Shown: positions 1-8,427 of the stretch, piece by piece
Numbering within the stretch: position 1 is the stretch's first letter
Layout: every line of letters starts with the position of its first letter
DNA from: DRPN01 sp964383915
GTDB lineage: Bacteria; Bacteroidota; Bacteroidia; Bacteroidales; VadinHA17
Assembly (NCBI GenBank): GCA_964383915.1
Contig: CAYLJE010000060.1
Coordinates: 1-14,425 of the forward strand
DNA: 14,425 bases
Direction: 5' to 3'
Position numbers and translations under genes: made by a program
Notes under the pieces: model-generated
Seen by the model: only the letters and a program-made list of their open reading frames with translations
Databases searched by the model: none
Told to the model about the DNA's origin: nothing

Positions 1-14
1 TATTTAAATCATAA

Positions 15-32
15 TTATAAAAATTTTTATAA
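15..32. repeat. 18-bp perfect AT-only palindrome
   Basis: TTATAAAAA is followed directly by its reverse complement TTTTTATAA, giving a perfect 18-bp palindrome with no spacer. It lies in an AT-rich stretch upstream of the first gene. It could be the tail of a terminator for a gene left of the window, or chance in AT-rich DNA. The palindrome itself is seen directly; any function is unproven. Confidence 0.4.
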
Positions 33-133
33 CAAAATTTATTTAATGGAAGAATGTTGTATTATTATTCAGGAAAAATATGTTTTTTCTTAAATTTTTC
101 TTATATTTATTTGGGTTTAAAAAATAAGGACAG

Positions 134-1426
134 ATGGAGTTCAAAGGGAAATTTATAACATTTTTGTTTTTTGTGTTTCTGTTGACGGGAGAAACTTCTT
201 CCGGCATCTATCCTCATTTCCTGCAACAAAACGATACATTACATTTTATTGCTATCCAGGGCAAAATAACAGATATCAACAACGGAAATCCAGTGGTTTT
301 TGCATCGATATATATTATAGGTACCAACATTGGTACCGTGGCCAATTCGGAAGGCAGATTTCTTTTGAAGGTTCCGGCAAAATATAAAGGTCATCTGATT
401 GGTTTCAGCAGCACAGGATATAAAACCTCATCCCTTCCCATTTCCAAATTGACCGGAGGTAAACCTGTGGTCAGACTTATCCCGGACATTATTTCAATCC
501 CGGCTGTCATTATTGAAAAACTGGATCCGGTAGCACTGTTGCGGGAAGCAATCAGAAAGATTCCTGAAAATTATCCTGATATACCTACCGGTTTAACAGC
601 TTTTTATCGTGAATCTATTAGAAAAGGCAATAACAAATACCTGTCTGTTGGAGAAGCAGTGCTGGACGTTTACAAAGCCTCCTATAAAAATATACTGGGT
701 GTTGACCGTGTCCGTGTTTATAAAGGAAGAAAAGGGGAATATGTACGCCGGGAAGATACCCTTATGGTTAAATTGCAGGGAGGTCCGGTAACCGCTTTTT
801 ACCTGGATCTTGCCAAGAACCCGGGAGATATTCTTTCTCCTGATGTACTTGACTATTATAACTTTTCAATGGGGGGACAGGTGAAAATTGACAACAGAAA
901 AATGTATGTTATTCATTTTGATCAAAAAGATGCAGTGAGCCTCCCGTTATACAGTGGAATCATCTATCTGGATGCCAAATCTCTGGCCATCACCGGAGCA
1001 GAATATGAAATCAGTCCGAAACAAATAGAAAAAGCAGCCAAATACCTGATCATTAAAAAGCCGGCAAACCTGAAAATAAATGTGCTGAGTGGAACCTATA
1101 TGGTAAAATACCGGCTCTTAAAAGGAAAATGGGTCCTTAACTATATGCGTCTGGAAAATCATTTCCGTTGTAAATGGGCTAAGAAACTATTTCGTTCCAA
1201 TTATACCATCCTTGCTGAAACAGCGATTACGAATGTGAATTTCTCCTCAGTAGAAAAACCCCGTTACCGCGATACTTTTAAGTGGAAAGATATTTTTACT
1301 GACAAAGTAAGTGCTTTTGAAGATCCTGAATTTTGGGGCCCGGATAATGTCATTCAGCCTGAACAATCCATTCAGGCAGCCATCCGTAAAATCAGCAGGA
1401 AGTTGAAAAGACACGGGAAACAGTAA
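134..1426 (+). CDS. Exported protein with carboxypeptidase-regulatory-like (CarboxypepD_reg-like) domain, function unknown
   Basis: This 430-residue protein starts with a basic residue pair and a hydrophobic stretch (about residues 5-19, FKGKFITFLFFVFLL), which fits a Sec signal peptide. No lipobox cysteine follows it, so it is probably periplasmic or outer-membrane associated. Residues about 40-118 have the pattern of a CarboxypepD_reg-like beta-sandwich: G-K-I-T-D, then P-V-x-F-A-S-I, then G-T-V-A-N-S-E-G-R-F. This module is common at the N-termini of Bacteroidetes envelope proteins. The remainder (about 135-400) resembles large uncharacterised Bacteroidetes families: an A-F-Y-R-E-S motif near residue 155 and many beta-strand-like segments. 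The chosen ATG has AAGGA at 126-130, closely spaced. The gene stands alone, 265 bp ahead of glnN. Domain assignment is fairly secure; the biological role is not known. Confidence 0.8.
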   Translation: MEFKGKFITFLFFVFLLTGETSSGIYPHFLQQNDTLHFIAIQGKITDINNGNPVVFASIYIIGTNIGTVANSEGRFLLKVPAKYKGHLIGFSSTGYKTSSLPISKLTGGKPVVRLIPDIISIPAVIIEKLDPVALLREAIRKIPENYPDIPTGLTAFYRESIRKGNNKYLSVGEAVLDVYKASYKNILGVDRVRVYKGRKGEYVRREDTLMVKLQGGPVTAFYLDLAKNPGDILSPDVLDYYNFSMGGQVKIDNRKMYVIHFDQKDAVSLPLYSGIIYLDAKSLAITGAEYEISPKQIEKAAKYLIIKKPANLKINVLSGTYMVKYRLLKGKWVLNYMRLENHFRCKWAKKLFRSNYTILAETAITNVNFSSVEKPRYRDTFKWKDIFTDKVSAFEDPEFWGPDNVIQPEQSIQAAIRKISRKLKRHGKQ

Positions 1427-1627
1427 GGGTACCTGCCCGTTATCTAATTTTCATTAACCGTTCTACCCACCCAATATCATTTCACTAAATCCCCTCATCT
1501 ATTTCCACCCTCCGAATCTGCCATTCCCGATTTAATACTATCTTATACAATTTATGTATATTAATTCTATTCATCCCCTATTTAATAAAGGACTAATCTA
1601 ATAATTATTAACAATTTTTCAATATCC

Positions 1628-1645
1628 CCCCTATTTTACCAGGGG
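1628..1645. other. Small inverted repeat upstream of the glnN -7 box
   Basis: CCCCT at 1628-1632 and AGGGG at 1641-1645 form a 5-bp stem with an 8-base loop. AATA (1621-1624) and TATT (1646-1649) could extend it across a small bulge. It sits 15 bp before the -7 box, where an operator could act, but it could also be a weak terminator for the preceding gene. A short stem like this can arise by chance. Confidence 0.3.
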
Positions 1646-1660
1646 TATTTAAAATTTATA

Positions 1661-1668
1661 TATATTTG
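1661..1668 (+). promoter_or_regulatory. Bacteroidetes-type -7 promoter element for glnN
   Basis: TATATTTG matches the Bacteroidetes primary sigma factor -7 consensus TAnnTTTG at every fixed position. A recognisable -33 TTG is not obvious; only a weak TTTA at 1635-1638 lies in roughly the right place. Initiation a few bases downstream would give a leader of about 15-20 bases before the ATG at 1692. The last base of this box is the first base of the alternative GTG start at 1668, which argues against that start. Confidence 0.65.
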
Positions 1669-1691
1669 TGTCGAATTTTAAAAATTATATT

Positions 1692-3884
1692 ATGGCACAG
1701 TTTCGAACCATCGCATTTCAGGAAGTTTTAAAAAGACAACCTAAGAAGGTTGAGGCCCCTTCCAACGAAGTAACCGTTTATTTCGGATCTAAAGTTTTTG
1801 ATTTATTAAAAATGGAAAAATACCTCTCCAAAGAAGCTTACAGGAGTGTAAAAAAGGCTATTTTGGAAGGAAATCACATTGACCGGAAGATGGCCACGCA
1901 GGTAGCTGTCGGCATGAAAGACTGGGCCATTGATAACGGAGCAACTCATTACACCCACTGGTTTCATCCCCTGACCGATGGCACTGCTGAAAAACATGAC
2001 GGTTTCATTGAATTTGGGGATTTCGGGGGTCCGGTAGAGAATTTCTCAGGGGAATTGCTTGTACAGCAGGAGCCGGATGCCTCCAGTTTTCCCAGCGGGG
2101 GGATACGGAACACCTTTGAAGCCCGTGGATATACTGCGTGGGATGTTTCTTCTCCTGCTTTTCTTGTGGGAACAACGCTCTGTATCCCCACCGTCTTTGT
2201 TTCTTACACGGGAGAAGCCCTGGACTACAAAGCCCCCTTACTAAGGGCACTCAGTATCCTGGACAAAGCAGCAGTAGATGTCTGCCACTATTTTGACAAG
2301 AATGTATCAAAGGTGTATGCAACCCTGGGGTGGGAACAGGAATATTTTCTGATTGATGATGCTTTTTATAATGTGCGTCCCGATCTTATTCTCACCGGGA
2401 GGACACTGGTCGGACATAAGTCTTCGAAAGACCAGCAACTGGATGATCATTATTTCAGTTCCATCCCCGAACGTGTAAAAGCCTTTATGGAAGATTTCGA
2501 AATTGAAGCTTATAAACTGGGTATCCCAGTCAAAACACGACACAATGAAGTGGCCCCCAACCAGTTTGAATGTGCTCCTATCTTTGAGGAAGCCAATCTG
2601 GCAAATGACCACAACCAAATGATAATGGACCTGATGAAACGTATAGCAAGGCATCATAATTTTCGTGTATTGTTTCATGAAAAGCCTTTTGGCGGTATCA
2701 ACGGATCAGGAAAACATAATAACTGGTCCCTTTCTACAGACACTGGCATAAATCTTTTATCTCCCGGAAAGAATCCAATGGGAAATCTGCAATTTCTGAC
2801 CTTTCTGGTAAATGTTATAAAGACAGTATATGATAACCAGGATTTGTTGCGTGCCAGCATCCTGAATGCGGGTAATTCTTACCGTCTGGGGGCCAATGAA
2901 GCACCTCCTGCCATTCTTTCTATTTTTCTGGGCTCTACCCTGTCAAATATACTGGCTGATCTGGAGAAAAATATTCCAAACAATAAAATGACCCCGGAGA
3001 AAAAAACGGAGCTAAAACTGGGTATTGGAAAAATTCCGGAAATATTGCTTGACAATACCGACCGTAACCGAACTTCTCCGTTCGCATTTACAGGAAACCG
3101 CTTTGAATTCCGCGCTGTGGGTTCCAGTGCAAATTGCGCTGCTCCCATGATCCCTCTCAACGCAGCACTTGCCTATCAACTCAAAGAATTTAAAAAAGAA
3201 GTGGATGCCCTGATCATTAAGAAAAACCTTAAAAAAGACGAAGCTATTTTTAAAGTAGTCAGGAAATATATCTCCGAATCAAAGAATATTCTTTTTGAAG
3301 GAGATAACTATAGCAAAGCATGGAAAAAAGAGGCCGAAAAACGGGGACTGACAAATATCACCAGTGTCCCTGAATCATTGGCACAATACCTGACGCCGCA
3401 GGCAAAAAAAGTATTGATTGAAAATGGAATCTTTGATGAACGGGAGCTGGAAGGAAGAGTAGAGGTTGAATATGAAAAGTTTACCAAGAAAATACAGATT
3501 GAAGCACGTGTTCTGGGCGATCTGGTCATTAACCACATTGTCCCGACAGCAGTACAATATCAAAACAAGCTGATCGAAAATGTCAAAGGATTAAAAGAGA
3601 TATTTCCCGAGAAGGAATACATTGATCAGACCAGTGATCGCTTAGAACTCATTAAGAATATCTCAACGCATGTATCTGTCATCAAATCTAAAGTGAATGA
3701 AATGGTCAATGCCCGGAAAGTAGCAAACAAAATCGAAGATGAGATAGAGAAAGCATATACTTATGACAAAACTGTCAAGCCTTTTCTGAATGAGATACGT
3801 TATCATGTGGACAAACTTGAGCTGATCGTGGATGATGAATTGTGGCCTCTGCCAAAATACCGCGAAATGCTCTTTACCCGGTGA
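1692..3884 (+). CDS. glnN: Glutamine synthetase type III (GlnN)
   Basis: This enzyme makes glutamine from glutamate, ammonia and ATP in the cytoplasm and is the main route of ammonia assimilation in many Bacteroidetes. The product from the ATG at 1692 is 730 residues, matching the roughly 725-730 residues of GSIII and far longer than GSI (about 450). The GSIII signature KPFGGINGSGKHNNWSL lies near residues 330-346. Other conserved blocks are the substrate-binding region with GWEQEYFLID, the HNEVAPNQFE segment, and NRTSPFAFTGNRFEFR. The C-terminal third is the long helical extension typical of GSIII. The frame is open to a GTG at 1668, but that codon overlaps the -7 box, so translation most likely begins at ATG 1692 (first residues MAQFRTIAFQ). 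The gene has its own promoter and terminator and appears monocistronic. No PII or amt gene is nearby. Confidence 0.97.
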   Translation: MAQFRTIAFQEVLKRQPKKVEAPSNEVTVYFGSKVFDLLKMEKYLSKEAYRSVKKAILEGNHIDRKMATQVAVGMKDWAIDNGATHYTHWFHPLTDGTAEKHDGFIEFGDFGGPVENFSGELLVQQEPDASSFPSGGIRNTFEARGYTAWDVSSPAFLVGTTLCIPTVFVSYTGEALDYKAPLLRALSILDKAAVDVCHYFDKNVSKVYATLGWEQEYFLIDDAFYNVRPDLILTGRTLVGHKSSKDQQLDDHYFSSIPERVKAFMEDFEIEAYKLGIPVKTRHNEVAPNQFECAPIFEEANLANDHNQMIMDLMKRIARHHNFRVLFHEKPFGGINGSGKHNNWSLSTDTGINLLSPGKNPMGNLQFLTFLVNVIKTVYDNQDLLRASILNAGNSYRLGANEAPPAILSIFLGSTLSNILADLEKNIPNNKMTPEKKTELKLGIGKIPEILLDNTDRNRTSPFAFTGNRFEFRAVGSSANCAAPMIPLNAALAYQLKEFKKEVDALIIKKNLKKDEAIFKVVRKYISESKNILFEGDNYSKAWKKEAEKRGLTNITSVPESLAQYLTPQAKKVLIENGIFDERELEGRVEVEYEKFTKKIQIEARVLGDLVINHIVPTAVQYQNKLIENVKGLKEIFPEKEYIDQTSDRLELIKNISTHVSVIKSKVNEMVNARKVANKIEDEIEKAYTYDKTVKPFLNEIRYHVDKLELIVDDELWPLPKYREMLFTR

Positions 3885-3943
3885 TATCAGCAAAAAAAAA
3901 CAGGACGGCTTTGGTCTGTATCTGTTGGTTTTATGGTTAATTG

Positions 3944-3983
3944 AAAAAAGTTGTTTCGATTTCTCTCGAAACAACTTTTTTTT
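3944..3983. terminator. Strong intrinsic terminator after glnN, possibly bidirectional
   Basis: GTTGTTTCGA (3950-3959) pairs perfectly with TCGAAACAAC (3966-3975) around a 6-base loop. Six A residues lie on the left flank (3944-3949) and eight T residues on the right (3976-3983). The stem therefore extends through A-T pairs and the T tract gives a classical rho-independent terminator. The A tract would act as a T tract on the other strand. It starts 60 bp beyond the glnN stop codon and isolates glnN from the next gene. Confidence 0.92.
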
Positions 3984-3999
3984 GCCCCGAAAAAATATT

Positions 4000-4007
4000 T
4001 ACTTTTA
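4000..4007 (+). promoter_or_regulatory. Candidate -7 element for the PorE-like gene
   Basis: TACTTTTA differs from TAnnTTTG only at the last base. A TTTG at 3981-3984 could be the -33 element, but the 15-bp gap is shorter than usual and the TTTG is also the end of the terminator T tract. Because a strong terminator lies just upstream, the gene at 4031 should have a promoter in this short interval, and this is the best candidate in it. Confidence 0.35.
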
Positions 4008-4030
4008 TAACCTCGTTGTAAAACTGTGTC

Positions 4031-6013
4031 ATGAAAACATTTGCAACCGTATTGATAATTCTTTTTCTTGTCCAGACAGCTACGTACGGGCAGAAAAAGA
4101 AAATGGCCCGGGCCAATGAGGCTTACAGGGCAGGTGAATTTTATGATGCCATCGATTTGTATAAAGATGCTTATTCGATGGTAAAAAATAAAGAAGCTAA
4201 AACATCAGTGGTATTTAAAATTGCTGAATGTTACCGTCAGATCAATGAACCGGACAAAGCTGAATTATGGTATAAGAAAGCCATCAAAAGGAACTATCCT
4301 GATCCTGTAGCCATCCTGTATTATGCACAACAAATGATGAAAAATGGCAAATACGAGGAGTCCATTGAAGAGTTTAATAAATATAAACAACTGGTCCCCA
4401 ATGACCCACGAAGTACAGAAGGAGTCCGTTCCTGTGATCAGGCATTGAAATGGATGAAATATCCGGTAGGTTATGCAATAGAAGAAATGCGTTTTTTTAA
4501 TTCCCGGGCAAGTGATTATTCTCCTGCTTACGCCAGGGATGATTACCAGGTCATTTATTTTACGTCTTCCAGGGATGACGCCACCGGAAACAAAACACAT
4601 GGAGCTACCGGACAAAATTTTGCAGATATTTTTGTATCAAAAAGAGACCGGAAAGGCAAATGGAGTACACCCGTACCACTTGATGGACCTGTAAATACCG
4701 AATATGAGGAAGGAACTCCATCTCTCTCTTCAGATTTTAACACCATGTATTTTACCCGGTGTGAGGTTAATAAACACCAAAAGCTTGGGTGTAAGATAAT
4801 GGTCACAAAAAAAGAAGGTGAAAAGTGGGGAAAACCGGAAGCTTTAAACCTGGTGGCTGACAGCCTGGTGGAAGCTCATCCTTCCATTTCAGCTGACGGA
4901 TTAACACTTTATTTTGTGTCGGACATGCCCGGAGGATACGGAGGAAAAGACATTTGGAAAGTTACACGGATGAGTACCAGCGACAAATGGGGAACGCCGG
5001 AAAATCTGGGCCCTGATATTAACACCGAAGAAAATGAGATGTTTCCTTTTGTTGCCCGGGACGGCACTTTATATTTTGCATCTGACGGATGGCCCGGCAT
5101 GGGAGGTTTGGATATCTTTCGGGCCCAAACAGACAACAATGGCAGATGGAATATTGAAAATATGAGATATCCCATAAATTCCCCTGCCGATGATTTTGGT
5201 ATTATTATACAAGACAAGGAAGTAAAAGGTTTTTTTAGCTCTTCACGCAAAATTCGCACAAGTGATGATATCTACGCTTTTGTCCTTCCTCCATTGAAAT
5301 TTAGCGTTGCCGGAACCGTTCGTAATCTGCAAACAGACGAGATTATTCCTTCCGCACGGATAAAGCTGATCGGCAGCAACGGAACAATCCTGCTTGACAG
5401 CACTTCGACAGAAGGATCTTTTCGGTTTATGCTGAAACCAAATACCGACTATATTTTTATCGCATCTAAAGAAGGATACTTAAATGGTAAAAGCAAAGAG
5501 ACTACCAAAGGATTAACTAAAAATACCGTACTGAAAACGACCGTACAACTTGCCTCCATCGCCAAGCCAATAGAAATTCCCAATATTTATTATGATTTTG
5601 GCAAATGGGATTTACGTCCGGAATCGATGGTCGCTCTGGACCATCTGGTCGAGGTACTAAACGATAATCCAAACATTGTCATTGAGTTACGTTCACATAC
5701 TGACTCCAGAGCTTCCGAAGATTACAACCTGGAACTTTCTCAGAAACGGGCACAGGCTGTGGTTGAATACTTGATCAAAAAAGGAATTGATCAGAAGCGG
5801 TTAATTGCTAAAGGATATGGAGAATCCATGCCCAAAGTAGTAGGTAAAAAACTGGCACAACAATATACGTTTCTGAAAGAAGGCATCGTACTGAATGACC
5901 AGTTTATTTACTCCCTCCCCAACGTTGAAGACCAGGAAATTTGTCATCAGATCAACCGTCGTACTGAGTTTCAGGTATTGCGTACCGACTTCCCGGCAAA
6001 GACAAAAAAATAA
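4031..6013 (+). CDS. PorE-like periplasmic protein: TPR, PD40 propeller, carboxypeptidase-regulatory and OmpA domains
   Basis: This 660-residue exported protein has four modules in order. A signal peptide covers about residues 1-20 (hydrophobic core VLIILFLVQ, likely cut after TATYG). TPR-like helices follow at about 24-135. About five PD40/WD40-like blades lie at about 150-400, recognisable by repeated P-x-x-x-x-D-x-x-x-x-Y-F-x-S/T. A CarboxypepD_reg-like fold sits at about 415-505 and an OmpA_C peptidoglycan-binding domain at about 515-655. In the OmpA domain, D558 (in RSHTDSR) and R573 (in LSQKRA) correspond to the residues that bind diaminopimelate in this family. The architecture is that of PorE of the type IX secretion system, but Bacteroidetes carry many paralogues of this design with other or unknown roles. 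No por/spr/gld gene is visible here. No lipobox cysteine is present. purM follows after 14 bp, so the two may be co-transcribed. Confidence 0.85.
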   Translation: MKTFATVLIILFLVQTATYGQKKKMARANEAYRAGEFYDAIDLYKDAYSMVKNKEAKTSVVFKIAECYRQINEPDKAELWYKKAIKRNYPDPVAILYYAQQMMKNGKYEESIEEFNKYKQLVPNDPRSTEGVRSCDQALKWMKYPVGYAIEEMRFFNSRASDYSPAYARDDYQVIYFTSSRDDATGNKTHGATGQNFADIFVSKRDRKGKWSTPVPLDGPVNTEYEEGTPSLSSDFNTMYFTRCEVNKHQKLGCKIMVTKKEGEKWGKPEALNLVADSLVEAHPSISADGLTLYFVSDMPGGYGGKDIWKVTRMSTSDKWGTPENLGPDINTEENEMFPFVARDGTLYFASDGWPGMGGLDIFRAQTDNNGRWNIENMRYPINSPADDFGIIIQDKEVKGFFSSSRKIRTSDDIYAFVLPPLKFSVAGTVRNLQTDEIIPSARIKLIGSNGTILLDSTSTEGSFRFMLKPNTDYIFIASKEGYLNGKSKETTKGLTKNTVLKTTVQLASIAKPIEIPNIYYDFGKWDLRPESMVALDHLVEVLNDNPNIVIELRSHTDSRASEDYNLELSQKRAQAVVEYLIKKGIDQKRLIAKGYGESMPKVVGKKLAQQYTFLKEGIVLNDQFIYSLPNVEDQEICHQINRRTEFQVLRTDFPAKTKK

Positions 6014-6027
6014 TTCTTGAATCTGTA

Positions 6028-7203
6028 ATGATGGTATCCGAAACGTCACGATATGCCCGCAGAGGAGTTTCTTCGCAAAAAGAAGATGTACATGCTGCTA
6101 TACAAAACATTGATAAAGGCCTCTCCCCGGGCGCTTTTTGTAAAGTAATCCCGGATCTGCTAGCCGGAGACGATTCTTTTTGCACGGTTATGCATGCCGA
6201 CGGAGCAGGCACCAAATCTGTCCTGGCATACCTTTACTGGAAAGAGACAGGGGATCTTTCGGTATGGGAAGGAATTGCCCAAGATGCCCTCGTGATGAAT
6301 ATTGACGACCTCCTCTGTGTCGGGGCCTCTGATAATATTCTGGTATCTTCTACCATAGGAAGAAATAAATCATTGGTGCCAGGAGAAGTAATTGCTGCAA
6401 TTATCCAAGGCACCGAAAAATTTCTTGTTTTCCTGCGCAGCCAGGGTATCAACGCATATGCTACCGGAGGAGAAACAGCAGATGTGGGAGATCTTGTGCG
6501 TACGGTTATTGTAGATTCCACAGTGACAACCCGGATGGAAAAAAAAGATGTTATCAGCAATGATAAGATCAGAGCCGGGGATGTAATCGTCGGGTTGGCT
6601 TCTTCCGGACAAGCTACCTATGAAAAAGAATACAACAGTGGCATAGGCAGCAATGGGCTTACTTCTGCCCGGCACGATATTTTTTTTCACGAGCTGGCAC
6701 GGAAATATCCGGAAGCATGGGACCCGGATATTCCTGAAGACCTTGTTTATACAGGCAAATATTCACTGACAGATCCAACGGAAATGGAAGAAACAGACAT
6801 GGGCAAACTGGTGCTCTCTCCCACACGTACCTATGCTCCTGTGATCCATGAGATACTGGATAAATACCGCAACGATATCCACGGCATGATCCATTGTACC
6901 GGAGGGGCACAGACAAAAATTCTTCACTTTATTAATCAACTACACATCATCAAAGACAATCTTTTTTCTATCCCTCCGGTATTCCGTTATATTCAAGAAG
7001 GCTCCGGTACAAGCTGGAAAGAAATGTACCAAGTCTTTAATATGGGCCATCGCATGGAAATTTACCTGCATCCGGATATGGCAAAAAAAATCATCTGCAT
7101 AGCTGACTCTTTTCATATCGATGCAAAAATAATCGGCCATGTCCATAAGTCAGGACGGCGAAAGCTGACCCTTATTACGGAAAACGGAACTTTCGAATAT
7201 TAA
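6028..7203 (+). CDS. purM: Phosphoribosylformylglycinamidine cyclo-ligase (AIR synthetase), Bacteroidetes-type PurM
   Basis: PurM catalyses the ATP-dependent ring closure of formylglycinamidine ribonucleotide to 5-aminoimidazole ribonucleotide, the fifth step of purine synthesis. The 391-residue product is longer than the roughly 345 residues of the E. coli enzyme, as is usual for the Bacteroidetes form. Family blocks seen are RRGVSSQKEDVHAAI near the N-terminus, HADGAGTKS (56-64), QDALVMNIDDLLCVGA, GGETADVGDLVRT (from about 147), GSNGLTSARHD, and NMGHRMEIY near the C-terminus. Two tandem ATGs exist at 6028 and 6031, and either may be used. The gene begins 14 bp after the PorE-like stop codon with no terminator between them, so read-through transcription is likely. 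It is separated from prfA by a hairpin and a new promoter. Confidence 0.96.
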   Translation: MMVSETSRYARRGVSSQKEDVHAAIQNIDKGLSPGAFCKVIPDLLAGDDSFCTVMHADGAGTKSVLAYLYWKETGDLSVWEGIAQDALVMNIDDLLCVGASDNILVSSTIGRNKSLVPGEVIAAIIQGTEKFLVFLRSQGINAYATGGETADVGDLVRTVIVDSTVTTRMEKKDVISNDKIRAGDVIVGLASSGQATYEKEYNSGIGSNGLTSARHDIFFHELARKYPEAWDPDIPEDLVYTGKYSLTDPTEMEETDMGKLVLSPTRTYAPVIHEILDKYRNDIHGMIHCTGGAQTKILHFINQLHIIKDNLFSIPPVFRYIQEGSGTSWKEMYQVFNMGHRMEIYLHPDMAKKIICIADSFHIDAKIIGHVHKSGRRKLTLITENGTFEY

Positions 7204-7238
7204 TCCTGCTTTCTTCTGCGACCTCCCCCTCCATGATA

Positions 7239-7266
7239 CCCCTTATAGCAAAAGGGGGATATTTTT
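7239..7266. terminator. Weak hairpin with T-rich tail after purM
   Basis: CCCCTT (7239-7244) pairs with AAGGGG (7252-7257) around a 7-base loop, and a run of five T residues follows at 7262-7266. CCCCCT at 7225-7230 could alternatively pair with AGGGGG at 7253-7258 through a longer loop. This fits a modest purM terminator. It ends just before the prfA -7 box, so a regulatory role cannot be excluded. Confidence 0.5.
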
Positions 7267-7267
7267 A

Positions 7268-7275
7268 TACCTTTG
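7268..7275 (+). promoter_or_regulatory. Bacteroidetes-type -7 promoter element for prfA
   Basis: TACCTTTG matches all fixed positions of TAnnTTTG and lies 25 bp before the prfA ATG at 7301. No clear TTG stands at the expected -33 position, which falls inside the purM hairpin. Position and match make it the best promoter candidate for prfA. Confidence 0.6.
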
Positions 7276-7300
7276 CAGCAGGAATAAGAATGCCATAACC

Positions 7301-8386
7301 ATGAGTAAGAATATAATCCTTGACAAACTCGAGGGAGTCAAAGAACGTTTTGATATGATCTCCAACGAGATTTCCGATCCTAATGCGACATCGGATATGA
7401 AACGTTATATCAAACTAAACAAAGAATACAAAGAAATTGAACCTGTTGTAAATGCTTATAAAGAATATAAAGAATTACTAAGCAACATTGATACAGCCCG
7501 AGAGATACTGGCAGAAGAAAAAGATGAAGAAATGAAGGAAATGGCCAAACAGGAAATGGATGAATGGATGGCCCGGAAAGAACCACTGGAAAAAAAAATA
7601 AAACTGCTGCTGATACCGGAAGATCCGGAAGATAATAAAAACGCCATTGTCGAAATACGTGCCGGCACAGGAGGTGATGAAGCAAGTATTTTTGCAGGTG
7701 ATCTATTCCGCATGTATTCTAAATTTTTAGAAAACAAAGGCTGGAAAACAGAGATAAACCGGTTTACCGAAGGAACTGCCGGGGGTTATAAAGAGATTGT
7801 TTTTACCGTTAAAGGAGAAGGCGTTTACGGTATCATGAAATATGAATCGGGGGTACACCGTGTACAACGGGTCCCTCAGACAGAAACACAGGGAAGAGTT
7901 CATACTTCTGCAGCTACTGTAGCCGTATTGCCTGAAGCTGAAGAATTTGATATAGCAATCAAACCCGAAGATATCCGGAAAGACACCTATTGTTCCTCCG
8001 GCCCCGGAGGCCAGTCTGTCAACACAACCTATTCAGCTATCCGACTGACACATATCCCGACAGGGATTGTGGTAACCTGCCAGGACGAAAAATCCCAGTT
8101 AAAGAATCTTGATAAAGCCATGTCAGAGTTACGCACCCGGTTATATAACTTAGAGTATCAGAAATATCTTGATAATATCTCATCCAAACGCAGGACCATG
8201 GTATCCACAGGAGACCGCTCTGCTAAAATCCGGACATATAATTATCCCCAGGGTCGGGTAACCGATCACCGCATCAACCTGACATTGTATAATCTGCAGT
8301 CAGTCCTGAACGGGGACATTCAGGCATTGATAGATAAACTACAAATGGCAGAAAATGCCGAACGCCTCAAAGAGAGTGAAATATAA
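7301..8386 (+). CDS. prfA: Peptide chain release factor 1 (RF1)
   Basis: RF1 recognises UAA and UAG in the ribosomal A site and triggers release of the finished protein. The product has 361 residues against about 360 in E. coli. The catalytic GGQ motif is at residues 236-238 inside SSGPGGQSVNTT; its glutamine is the usual target of PrmC methylation. The anticodon-like loop is PQT at 192-194 in RVPQTETQGRVHTSA, a form of the PxT motif that separates RF1 from RF2 (SPF). The N-terminal helical domain (about 1-100) is rich in K and E. No internal programmed frameshift is present, as expected for RF1. The gene has its own promoter candidate. The spacing to the next gene (106 bp) suggests a separate transcript. 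Confidence 0.97.
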   Translation: MSKNIILDKLEGVKERFDMISNEISDPNATSDMKRYIKLNKEYKEIEPVVNAYKEYKELLSNIDTAREILAEEKDEEMKEMAKQEMDEWMARKEPLEKKIKLLLIPEDPEDNKNAIVEIRAGTGGDEASIFAGDLFRMYSKFLENKGWKTEINRFTEGTAGGYKEIVFTVKGEGVYGIMKYESGVHRVQRVPQTETQGRVHTSAATVAVLPEAEEFDIAIKPEDIRKDTYCSSGPGGQSVNTTYSAIRLTHIPTGIVVTCQDEKSQLKNLDKAMSELRTRLYNLEYQKYLDNISSKRRTMVSTGDRSAKIRTYNYPQGRVTDHRINLTLYNLQSVLNGDIQALIDKLQMAENAERLKESEI

Positions 8387-8427
8387 ATGGTTAAAATCAT
8401 TCGGATTTTTTATCCTACAAAAAAAAG

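Noticed and set aside
46..93. 15-codon frame MEECCIIIQEKYVFS upstream of the first gene
   Set aside because: Very short, in AT-rich DNA, no ribosome site, and no codon pattern or regulation that would suggest a leader peptide.
1427..1660. Possible small gene or RNA in the spacer before glnN
   Set aside because: The stretch is pyrimidine-rich then AT-rich with stops in all frames and no stable long hairpin apart from the short stem reported.
3832..4119. Plus-strand frame spanning the glnN end, terminator and start of the PorE-like gene
   Set aside because: It overlaps two real genes in other frames and runs through a strong terminator; its translation resembles no protein.
7871..7882. PQT in place of the PAT of E. 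coli RF1
   Set aside because: The PxT motif tolerates the middle residue and PQT is, as far as I recall, normal in Bacteroidetes RF1; it is not a change of stop-codon recognition.
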